Positions 25,883 to 33,401 of a stretch of DNA of 64,000 nucleotides are shown here, piece after piece. Made by a program: the position numbers and the translations under genes. Positions within the stretch are counted from its first letter, which is position 1. The number at the start of each line of letters is the position of its first letter. This DNA is from Sva-07 sp964651825 (GTDB lineage: Bacteria > Actinomycetota > Acidimicrobiia > Acidimicrobiales > Ilumatobacteraceae). Below the pieces are notes generated by a model, which was not told the DNA's origin, made no database searches, and worked only from the letters and a program-made list of their open reading frames with translations. The stretch lies in the NCBI GenBank assembly GCA_964651825.1, contig CAZYWK010000009.1, forward strand, positions 1-64,000, in the 5' to 3' direction.

Positions 25883-27112
25883 ATGACCAACACCGCCACG
25901 ACCACCCCGCTGCACCTCGTGCTCGACGTTCCGTCGTCACCGGCCGAGTTGGCGCTCCCCGAGCCCGAACCCACCGACGCGCTCCGGGCCCAGGCCGACG
26001 CCCAGGTCGCCCAGCTGCTCACGATCGATCCGGCCGACGACGAGGCCCGTACGGCCGCCCGCGCCGCGGTCGACGCGATGGGCCGCGATCTGCAGACCCG
26101 GTCCGCCACGCGGAGCCGGATGCTGCAGGCCCCGCTGAAGGAGCTGTCGCACGGCACCGAGGACGGCGGTGAGGTCGCCAAGTCGCTGTCCGACCTGCGC
26201 ATCGAGGTGGAAAAGCTCGACCCGTCGAGCCTCGACACCGACGCCGGATGGTTCACCCGGTTCCTCGGCAAGATCCCCGGGGTCGGCACACCGCTGAAGC
26301 GCTACTTCATGCGCTACGAGAGCTCGCAGATCCAGATCGACTCGATCGTGAAGTCGCTGGAGAAGGGCCGCGACCAGCTCAAGCGGGACAACGTCACCCT
26401 CGGCGACGACCAGCAGCAGATGCGCGAGCTGACCCACGGGCTCACCGACCAGGTCGCGCTCGCCCAGGCCCTCGACGCCGCCGTCGTCGACAAGCTCGCC
26501 ACCGAGATCGGCCCCGACGATCCCCGGCGTCAGTTCGTCGAGGAGGACATCCTCTTCGCGCTCCGCCAGCGCACCCTCGATCTGCAGCAACAGCTGGCGG
26601 TCAACCAGCAGGGCGTGCTGGCGATCGAGATCATCATCCGCAACAACCGCGAGCTGATCCGTGGCGTCGACCGGGCGCTCGACGTGACGATCAGCGCCTT
26701 GCAGGTGGCGGTCACCGTGGCGCTGGGCCTGGCCCACCAGAAGCTCGTGCTCGACAAGATCGAGGCGATCAACAGCACAACGTCGGCGATGATCGCCGGC
26801 ACCGCCGAGCGGCTGAAGACGCAGGGCACGCAGATCCACCAACAGGCGTCGAGCACGATGCTCGACATGGACGCCCTCAAGCAGTCGTTCGCCGACATCG
26901 ACACGGCGCTCGACGAGATCTCGCGGTACCGCCGCGAGGCACTGCCCACGATGGCCAGCAACATCATCGAGCTCGATCAGCTGACCGCCGACACCGAAGC
27001 GGCCATCGAGCAGATGGAGAGCGGCACCGCCGCCACGACGCGGCTCGAGTCGGCCGGCACGGTCGACATCGGCGAGATCACTGCCGCGCCGAGCGATCGG
27101 GAGGCCGAATGA
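25883..27112 (+). CDS. telA: TelA-family toxic anion resistance protein
   Basis: 409 residues, almost entirely helical, of the TelA/KlaA family (PF05816), linked to tellurite and cell-envelope stress resistance though its biochemistry is not settled. Recognisable stretches include WFTRFLGKIPGVGTPLKRYF, SLEKGRDQLKRDNVTLGDDQ, the conserved ILFALRQRTLDLQQQLAVNQ and QGVLAIEIIIRNNRELIRGV, and IEAINSTTSAMIAGTAERLK. No signal peptide or TM segment is present, so it is cytoplasmic and probably docks on the XpaC-like protein encoded upstream. Its stop overlaps the start of the VWA lipoprotein gene (ATGATG), so all four genes from 25117 to 29208 form one operon. Confidence 0.92.
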   Translation: MTNTATTTPLHLVLDVPSSPAELALPEPEPTDALRAQADAQVAQLLTIDPADDEARTAARAAVDAMGRDLQTRSATRSRMLQAPLKELSHGTEDGGEVAKSLSDLRIEVEKLDPSSLDTDAGWFTRFLGKIPGVGTPLKRYFMRYESSQIQIDSIVKSLEKGRDQLKRDNVTLGDDQQQMRELTHGLTDQVALAQALDAAVVDKLATEIGPDDPRRQFVEEDILFALRQRTLDLQQQLAVNQQGVLAIEIIIRNNRELIRGVDRALDVTISALQVAVTVALGLAHQKLVLDKIEAINSTTSAMIAGTAERLKTQGTQIHQQASSTMLDMDALKQSFADIDTALDEISRYRREALPTMASNIIELDQLTADTEAAIEQMESGTAATTRLESAGTVDIGEITAAPSDREAE

Positions 27113-28806
27113 TGCGGTCCCGCCCCGCTCGGGTGGTCCTCGTCGCGGCCACCGTCGCCCTCGCGCTCGTCGCTGCCGCCTGCGGGTCGGATGACGACGG
27201 CCAGCCGCTCGACGCGGCCCAGGCTGCGCGCCAGCTCGACGAGTTGGCCGACGACATCGATTGGATCAACGCCCCCGTCACCCGGAGCGCGTCGATCCCG
27301 CCGCCGACCGGCGCCAACCTCGCCGACACGCTGCCGCCCCTCGACGGGTTCCCGTTCACCGCCGAGGCACCGGCGAGCGCCGACGAGGTGATCGAGGTCT
27401 GGTCGTCGACGGAGAAGTCCGGCGAGGGATCCGACGGTTGGCTCCGTGAGGTCGCCGCCGACTTCAACCGAGCGGGTGTCACGCTCAGCGACGGGTCGGT
27501 CGCCGGGGTCGATCTCCGCTACATCGCGTCGGGTACCGGGTACCAGTTCCTGGCCCAGGGCCGCGACCTGCCGCAGGCGTTCACGCCGTCGAACGACCTG
27601 TGGGTCCAGATGGCCGCCGAGTTCCAGCCGATGACCGAGGTGCGCGAGCAGATGGTCAACAACGTCGCCGGCATCGTGATGAAGAACGAGACGGCCGACG
27701 AGCTCCGTGACAAGTACGGCGAACTGACCCCGGAGGTCCTCGTCGACGCCGTGATCGCCGGCGACCTGGTGATGGGCTACACCGACCCGTTCGCCTCCAG
27801 CACCGGCTTGAACTTCCTGCTCACGGTCCTCGACAGCATCGCCGACGGTGATCCCGATCGGTTGACCTCGCCCGACGTGGCGAGCGTGTTCGAGCAGTTC
27901 CAGCGCCAGGTGCCCTTCGTCGCCCTCACCACGCTCCAGATGCGCGATTCGGTCGCCAACGACACCGGCACGCTCGACACGTTCGTGATGGAGTGGCAGA
28001 CGTTCGCCAACACCGAGTCGCTGCAGAAGGGCTACGAGTTCATCCCGTTCGGTGTCCGCCACGACAACCCGCTGTACGCCGTGGGCGAGCTGACGCCCAC
28101 CCAGGCCGAGGCACTCGAGGCGTTCGCCGCGTTCGCCGAACAGCCCGAGTACCAGGAATCGGCCGAGGACTTCGGCTTCGACGCGCCACCGTTCGAACCG
28201 ACGGTGGAAGCGCCATCCGGCTCGACGTTGATCGACGTGCAGAACGTCTGGAAGGACAAGAAGGACGGTGGCCGGCCGGTGGCCACCGTGTTCGTCGTCG
28301 ACGTCAGCGGGTCGATGGAGGGCACCCGGATCAACGCCGTGCGGACGGCGATGCTGTCGGCGCGCGAGTTCATCAAGCCGACCACCGAGGTCGGCGTGGT
28401 GGAGTTCAACGACGTGGCGATGAAGCGGCTCGACATCGCGCCGTTCGATCTGAACCAGCAGGCGCGGTACGCGGCGATCTCCGAGGATCTCAGCCCGGGT
28501 GGTGGCACCGCCATGTACGACGGCATCGTGCTCGGGCTGAAGATGCTCGAGGACCAGCGGGCGCTCGATCCCGAGCTCAAGCCGATCCTCGTCGTGCTCA
28601 CCGATGGTCAGACGACCGACGGGCTCACGTTCGGCGATGTCGACGACACGGTCCAGGGTCTGCGGATCCCGATCTACACCGTCGGCTTCGAGGCCGACCT
28701 GGCCGAGCTCGGCCGAGTGTCGTCGCTCGTCGAGGCGGCGAGCATCGATGCCAGCGAGGAGGACGTCGAGTTCAAGATCGCCGCGCTCTTCAACGCCGGC
28801 GGGTAG
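27109..28806 (+). CDS. Lipoprotein with substrate-binding-like domain and C-terminal VWA domain
   Basis: 565 residues exported and lipid-anchored: a signal peptide ends in a lipobox at residues 21-24 (VAAAC, then GSDDDG). Residues about 85-370 resemble a type 2 periplasmic binding protein (EVIEVWSSTEKSGEGSDGWL, AFTPSNDLWVQMAAEFQP, YTDPFASSTGLNFLL). Residues about 390-560 form a von Willebrand factor A domain with an intact MIDAS: Asp-x-Ser-x-Ser in FVVDVSGSMEG, Thr in GGGTAMYDG and Asp in VVLTDGQTTDG. The two halves together suggest a metal-dependent binding or assembly role at the outer face of the membrane. No transporter permease is in the operon. The ATG at 27109 overlaps telA. Confidence 0.85.
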   Translation: MMRSRPARVVLVAATVALALVAAACGSDDDGQPLDAAQAARQLDELADDIDWINAPVTRSASIPPPTGANLADTLPPLDGFPFTAEAPASADEVIEVWSSTEKSGEGSDGWLREVAADFNRAGVTLSDGSVAGVDLRYIASGTGYQFLAQGRDLPQAFTPSNDLWVQMAAEFQPMTEVREQMVNNVAGIVMKNETADELRDKYGELTPEVLVDAVIAGDLVMGYTDPFASSTGLNFLLTVLDSIADGDPDRLTSPDVASVFEQFQRQVPFVALTTLQMRDSVANDTGTLDTFVMEWQTFANTESLQKGYEFIPFGVRHDNPLYAVGELTPTQAEALEAFAAFAEQPEYQESAEDFGFDAPPFEPTVEAPSGSTLIDVQNVWKDKKDGGRPVATVFVVDVSGSMEGTRINAVRTAMLSAREFIKPTTEVGVVEFNDVAMKRLDIAPFDLNQQARYAAISEDLSPGGGTAMYDGIVLGLKMLEDQRALDPELKPILVVLTDGQTTDGLTFGDVDDTVQGLRIPIYTVGFEADLAELGRVSSLVEAASIDASEEDVEFKIAALFNAGG

Positions 28807-28809
28807 CCG

Positions 28810-29208
28810 ATGAAGCCGCTCGCGATCTGGCTGGCCGTCGTCGCCGTGGTGTTCGGCGCGTACGCGCTGATCACCGCCGCGACGCGTGACACGAAGCAGG
28901 TGTTCGTGGTCGTCGACTCGTCGTTCCAGATGCGACCGGTGTGGACCGACGTGCAACTCGAGCTCGACCGGATCGACAACCAGGACCACGCCGAGTTCGC
29001 GCTCGCCACGGAGAAGCGCTTCGTGCACTCCTGGGAGCCCGAGCTGAGACTCGTCGGCATCGACGCCTTCGCTCCGTGCACCTTCGACGGTGTCGACGGC
29101 TCCCCCGAGGCGACGGACGCCGACGAACGCATCCTCATCACCACGACGGCCAACACGTGCGACACCAGTGCACTCGTCGACTGGCAGATCATCGAGCTGG
29201 TTCCCTGA
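28810..29208 (+). CDS. Small membrane-anchored protein of the telA operon
   Basis: 132 residues: one N-terminal membrane helix (about 4-24, LAIWLAVVAVVFGAYALITA) and a predicted external domain. The strand VFVVVDSSFQM right after the helix looks like the first strand of a VWA domain in which the MIDAS serines are degenerate; the protein is too short for a full VWA fold. Two cysteines (in FAPCTFDG and ANTCDTS) could form a disulfide outside the cell. It starts 3 nt after the VWA lipoprotein stop, so it belongs to the same operon. I recognise no family. Confidence 0.7.
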   Translation: MKPLAIWLAVVAVVFGAYALITAATRDTKQVFVVVDSSFQMRPVWTDVQLELDRIDNQDHAEFALATEKRFVHSWEPELRLVGIDAFAPCTFDGVDGSPEATDADERILITTTANTCDTSALVDWQIIELVP

Positions 29209-29251
29209 CCCGGTCCATCACGCGATGAGCCGCCAGATCGGCCTCGAGCTG

Positions 29252-29671
29252 TCACAACAGTTCGACCGCAGCGTTTGCCGTCGACGGCGCAAACCTCGGC
29301 TTGTACCAATCCACATCTGAGCTCGCGTGCACATGGCCCTTGTCGTCGAGCCAGTGCGCTTCGGTGAACAGGTTCTCTGGTGTTTGGGGACGGCCGTAGT
29401 AGAACCAGCGCCACACGACGCGACGTGCGTGCTGTACTCGAAACGTGTGCTCGCTGAACTCCCAACCGGCCGGCGACGAGATTCGTAGCTGTTCGTTCTC
29501 CTCGAAGTCGACGACGAGTTCGTGATCCTCGGCGAGCACAGACCGCACGACGTGAAAGTTGTCTCGTGGCCGCCCGAACCAGTCGCCGAACACACGCAGC
29601 GAACCCCGCTTCACGGTCCCGATGACGGCTTGCAGCTCGGTGACCGCGGCGTCGACTGGAGCTTGCGTCAT
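29252..29671 (-). CDS. Hypothetical protein, 139 residues
   Basis: Not recognised. It reads as a compact soluble protein with coherent amino-acid usage: a short helix (TQAPVDAAVTELQAVIGTVK), then a probable beta-rich core (SLRVFGDWFGRPRDNFHVV, HELVVDFEENEQLRISSPAG, EFSEHTFRVQHARRVVWRWF) and a proline-rich end (VDWYKPRFAPSTANAAVELL). It has no signal peptide or membrane helix. ATG 29671 was chosen because upstream in-frame sequence is arginine/proline-rich and unlike the rest. The local sequence looks less GC-rich than the flanking core genes. It is convergent with the telA operon and on the same strand as the next unknown gene. Confidence 0.6.
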   Translation of the reverse strand: MTQAPVDAAVTELQAVIGTVKRGSLRVFGDWFGRPRDNFHVVRSVLAEDHELVVDFEENEQLRISSPAGWEFSEHTFRVQHARRVVWRWFYYGRPQTPENLFTEAHWLDDKGHVHASSDVDWYKPRFAPSTANAAVELL

Positions 29672-29785
29672 CTGCGCATGGTCGCCCGCGCGTGGTGTGC
29701 CCCGCAAACCGGGTGCCGTACACGGGTCATTCGTTCTGCAACGCCCGAGAACACCCGACGGCCGGCGCGCCGCATCCATCCGTCG

Positions 29786-30133
29786 TCAGGGAACCAGCTT
29801 CGCGAGCTTGGGCAGGACGCACGGCCGGCCGGAGCAGGCGTCCCACGTCGCCAATCCACCGCTGAGCTCGCGCTGGCCGCTGATCGCACGGAGCTCACGA
29901 GCCAGCCCGAGCGCGGCGACGAGCTCCTCCGGTGTGTACGCATCCCAGAATGCCGGGTTCGACGCGGTCTCGTCGTCGATCGCCGCACCGTCGGCGCAGT
30001 TCCACCCAGCACCGTCGGCGGTTCGCGACCGCACGATCTTCACCTGTCCCATCGCGTTCACGAGGACCATTCCAGCACTGATCGGCGTACGTGTGATCTG
30101 GTCCCCGGTGACGCGAGCGAACGGCGAGGCCAT
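29786..30133 (-). CDS. Hypothetical protein, 115 residues
   Basis: Not recognised. The frame gives protein-like sequence from MASPFARVTGDQ onward (QVKIVRSRTADGAGWNCADG, NPAFWDAYTPEELVAALGLA, and two cysteines in WDACSGRPC). The open frame continues upstream through a hairpin and a region with no start codon I would trust, so the gene could be a fragment of something longer; ATG 30133 has only a weak AAGG 4 nt ahead. It sits 114 bp upstream of the other unknown gene and downstream of the nuo terminator, so the pair may be a small accessory unit. Confidence 0.4.
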   Translation of the reverse strand: MASPFARVTGDQITRTPISAGMVLVNAMGQVKIVRSRTADGAGWNCADGAAIDDETASNPAFWDAYTPEELVAALGLARELRAISGQRELSGGLATWDACSGRPCVLPKLAKLVP

Positions 30134-30215
30134 GCCGCCTTCATCGACACGCCACCCGCCCGAGTTGAGCAGAAGTCCGACCCGATGCCAGTCGCGCCGA
30201 CGCGCATTCGCCGCC

Positions 30216-30291
30216 TCTGTGTCAGCCAACAGTGCAGGTTCCGTGCTGTTGGCTGACACAGAAGCCCTGCGGGCGGGCCCGGCCCGCGGGC
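30216..30291 (-). terminator. Hairpins downstream of nuoN
   Basis: Two inverted repeats follow the nuoN stop. The nearer is GC-only (GCGGGC and GCCCGC around 30269-30288). The farther is a perfect 17-bp-arm repeat, TCTGTGTCAGCCAACAG at 30216-30232 and its reverse complement at 30246-30262, with a 13-nt loop. No T-run follows, so intrinsic termination is plausible but not certain. Confidence 0.55.
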
Positions 30292-30294
30292 GCG

Positions 30295-31809
30295 TCAGCG
30301 GGCGTACTGGGTGACCAGGTCGGCGGCTTCGATGAGCCAGCCGGGGAAGATGCCGACGACGATCGTGAAGACCGCGGCCGCGGTGACCGCGAGGCCGGCC
30401 GAGAAGGGCACGCCGAACCGCTCCGCGCCGTCGTCGGCGGGGGCGAGCCACATGCTGACCATGATCCGCAGGTACAAGAACGCGGCGACCACGGCAGCGA
30501 CCATGGCGATGATCGCGATGGCGTAGCTGTGCTCCTCGACCGCGGCCTGGATCACGCCGAACTTGGCGATGAAACCGGTCGTGAACGGCACGCCGGCCTG
30601 GGCGAGCAGGAAGATCGTGAACGTGATCGCCAGGAGCGGGCGCCGCGAGATCAGGCCCTTGAAGGCATCGAGGCTCGAATCGCCACCGTTCTGGCGCACG
30701 ACGATGCTGACCACGCCGAACGAACCGATCACGAGCACGGCGTAGAGGATCAGGTAGAGCACCATGGACGGCACGCCCGGACCGGCATCGATGTCGCCGG
30801 CGGAGTGCCCCGCGGCCTCCAGCCCCACCAGGACGAACCCCGCATGACTCACCGAGGAGTAGGCGAGCATCCGCTTCACGTTGGTCTGCACGACGGCGAG
30901 GAACGACCCGATGACGAGCGACAGGAGCGCGAGCACCCACACGATCGGGCGCCAGTCGTCGCGGTAGAACGGCAACGCGATCACGAGCACGCGGATCATC
31001 GCCCCGAACGCGGCCGCCTTGCCGGCCGAGGCCATGAACGCGGTGACCGGCGACGGCGAGCCCTGGTACACGTCGGGGGCCCACACGTGGAACGGGACGG
31101 CAGCGACCTTGAACCCGAGCCCGACCATCATCATCGCGATGCCGGCGAGCGCCAGGGCATCGGGCTGGGACACGTCGACCGTGGTCTGCATGGCGAGCAC
31201 CATCTCGGAGATGTTCGTCGTGCCGGTCGCGCCGTAGACGAGGGCGATCCCGTACAGGAGGAATGCCGAGGAGAACCCGCCGAGGAGGAAGTACTTGAGG
31301 CCGGCTTCGGCGCTCTGGGAACTGCGCCGGTTGCTGGCGGCGAGCACGTAGAACGCCAGCGACAGCGTCTCGAGGCCGAGGAACAGCACGATGAGGTCGT
31401 TGGCCGACACCATCACCATGCCGCCGATGCCGGCGACCATGTACAGCGCGTAGATCTCCGGGCCGTCGGCCGGTGTGCCGCGCAACTGGGTGTCGGTGAG
31501 CAGCGACACCAGCAAGAGCGCGACGCAGATCGTGATCGTCAGGAACATCGCGAGGTAGTCGAACGCGATCGCACCGCCGACCAGGGTGGTCGGGCCGTTG
31601 TCGGTGATGTCGTCCCACTGGACCATCGCCAGGGCGCCCGCTGTTCCGGCGGTGATCGCGCTCACCAGGGCGTACCAGCCGTTCGGCCACTTCGGGGTGA
31701 GCGCGCCGACGAGCATGATGCCCAGTGCCCCGGCGAGCAGCGTGAGCATGGGCGACAGGGCGAACCAGCCGACCTCGGGGCCGACGAAGGTGTCGAGTTG
31801 GGCCAGCAT
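30295..31809 (-). CDS. nuoN: NADH-quinone oxidoreductase subunit N
   Basis: 504-residue antiporter-like membrane subunit of complex I, contributing one proton path. About 14 hydrophobic helices; the conserved transmembrane lysine/glutamate core is seen in LIVLFLGLETLSLAFYVL, SAEAGLKYFLLGGFSSAFLL, VAAVPFHVWAPDVYQGSPSP and VQTNVKRMLAYSSVSHAGF. It is the last gene of the 14-gene nuo set, its ATG overlapping the nuoM stop by 4 nt. Hairpins follow 33 nt downstream. Confidence 0.96.
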   Translation of the reverse strand: MLAQLDTFVGPEVGWFALSPMLTLLAGALGIMLVGALTPKWPNGWYALVSAITAGTAGALAMVQWDDITDNGPTTLVGGAIAFDYLAMFLTITICVALLLVSLLTDTQLRGTPADGPEIYALYMVAGIGGMVMVSANDLIVLFLGLETLSLAFYVLAASNRRSSQSAEAGLKYFLLGGFSSAFLLYGIALVYGATGTTNISEMVLAMQTTVDVSQPDALALAGIAMMMVGLGFKVAAVPFHVWAPDVYQGSPSPVTAFMASAGKAAAFGAMIRVLVIALPFYRDDWRPIVWVLALLSLVIGSFLAVVQTNVKRMLAYSSVSHAGFVLVGLEAAGHSAGDIDAGPGVPSMVLYLILYAVLVIGSFGVVSIVVRQNGGDSSLDAFKGLISRRPLLAITFTIFLLAQAGVPFTTGFIAKFGVIQAAVEEHSYAIAIIAMVAAVVAAFLYLRIMVSMWLAPADDGAERFGVPFSAGLAVTAAAVFTIVVGIFPGWLIEAADLVTQYAR

Positions 31810-33401
31810 CACTCGCCCTCCCCACCGTGTTCGGTCTCGGTGACCGTGTCGCTGATCACGCCGATCTGGATCGTCGGTTGCGGCTCGACGTAGTCGGTGT
31901 GGTCCTCGACGTGGCTGATCAGCTTGTCGATGCTCGGCTGGATGCGGTCGAGGACCGGCTTGGGATACACGCCCATGAACACGATCGCGGCGAGGAACGG
32001 CAGCAGCACGGCGCCTTCCTTGAGCGAGAGCTCGCGGAAGCTCTTGTTGGCCTCGTCGGGCTCGCCGTGGAAGACCCGCTGGTAGGCCCACAGGAGGTAG
32101 AGCGCGGCGAGGATCACACCGGCCGCCGCCACCACGGTCCACCAACGAGCCGTGAGGAACGAGCCGATGAGGATCAGGAACTCGCCGACGAACCCGTTGA
32201 GCCCGGGCACGCCGATCGACGACAGCATCACGAGCATGAACCCGGCGGCGAAGATCGGCGCCACCTGCTGGATGCCCTTCAGCTCGGAGATCTTGCGGGT
32301 GGAGCGCCGCTCGTAGATCATGCCGACGAGCAGGAACAAGGCGCCGGTCGACACCCCGTGGTTGATCATCTGCAGCAGGCCACCCGACAGCGACTGGGTG
32401 GTGAAGGCGAACGTGCCGAGCACGATGAAGCCCATGTGGGCCACCGAGGAGTAGGCGACGAGCCGCTTCAGGTCGAGCTGCATCGTGGCGACGATGGCGC
32501 CGTAGATGATGCCGATGACAGCCAGGGTGAGCCACAGCGGCCGGCTCCAGTAGGCGGCCTCGGGGAACAGGTACAGGCCGAAGCGGAGGAAGCCGTACGT
32601 GCCGAGCTTCAACAGCACGGCGGCGAGCACGATCGAGCCGGCGGTGGGCGCCTGGGTGTGGGCGTCGGGGAGCCACGTGTGCACCGGGAAGATCGGCACC
32701 TTGACCGCGAACGCGATGGCGAAGGCGAAGAACAGCCAGCGCCCGGTCGATGCGGCGAAGTTCGCGCCGTCGGCGATCTCGACGAGGTCGAAGGTGACCT
32801 TGCCGAGATCACGGCTGGCGAGCGCCACCGTGGCGATGAGCCCGACGAGCATGAAGGCCGAGCCGAACATCGTGAACAGGAAGAACTTCGTGGCCGCGTA
32901 GACCCGGTTCTCGTAGCCCCATCCGCCGATCAGGAAGTACATCGGCACGAGCACGATCTCGAAGAAGATGAAGAACACGAACAGGTCGAGGCTGAGGAAC
33001 GTGCCCATCACGCCGGCCTGCAGCAGCAGCAGCCAGGCGAAGTACGGCTTTTCGTCGTGGTGCGGGTCGGGCCCGATGATCGCCAGCGGGTACAGCAGGC
33101 CGGTCAGCAGGACGAGGAACAGCGAGATGCCGTCGACGCCGAGATGCCAGGAGATGCCCCACGGTTCGATCCAGCTGTGCTTCGACACGAACTGGAAGTC
33201 GGCGTCGCCGGTTTCGAACGACGCCAGCAGCCAGATCGTCAATCCGGCCGTGGCCACCGAGGACAGGATGGCGATCAGCTTCGCGTAGTCGGGCCGCGAC
33301 TTCGGTGTGAGCGCGACGAGGAGCGCGCCGACGATCGGCACGATGACGATCGCGGTGAGGATCGGGAAGCCCAGATCGAGGCTCGATTCGGCGGCGAGCA
33401 T
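31809..33401 (-). CDS. nuoM: NADH-quinone oxidoreductase subunit M
   Basis: 530-residue antiporter-like proton-pumping subunit in the membrane arm. Key features: LLTGLLYPLAIIG, FEIVLVPMYFLIGGWGYENR with the conserved transmembrane Glu, VPIFPVHTWLPDAHTQAPTA, and LKRLVAYSSVAHMGFIVLG with its lysine. ATG 33401 (sharing bases with the nuoL stop) is chosen; a GTG one codon earlier is equally possible. The C-terminus is extended by an acidic, histidine-containing tail (TVTETEHGGEGE). Confidence 0.96.
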   Translation of the reverse strand: MLAAESSLDLGFPILTAIVIVPIVGALLVALTPKSRPDYAKLIAILSSVATAGLTIWLLASFETGDADFQFVSKHSWIEPWGISWHLGVDGISLFLVLLTGLLYPLAIIGPDPHHDEKPYFAWLLLLQAGVMGTFLSLDLFVFFIFFEIVLVPMYFLIGGWGYENRVYAATKFFLFTMFGSAFMLVGLIATVALASRDLGKVTFDLVEIADGANFAASTGRWLFFAFAIAFAVKVPIFPVHTWLPDAHTQAPTAGSIVLAAVLLKLGTYGFLRFGLYLFPEAAYWSRPLWLTLAVIGIIYGAIVATMQLDLKRLVAYSSVAHMGFIVLGTFAFTTQSLSGGLLQMINHGVSTGALFLLVGMIYERRSTRKISELKGIQQVAPIFAAGFMLVMLSSIGVPGLNGFVGEFLILIGSFLTARWWTVVAAAGVILAALYLLWAYQRVFHGEPDEANKSFRELSLKEGAVLLPFLAAIVFMGVYPKPVLDRIQPSIDKLISHVEDHTDYVEPQPTIQIGVISDTVTETEHGGEGE

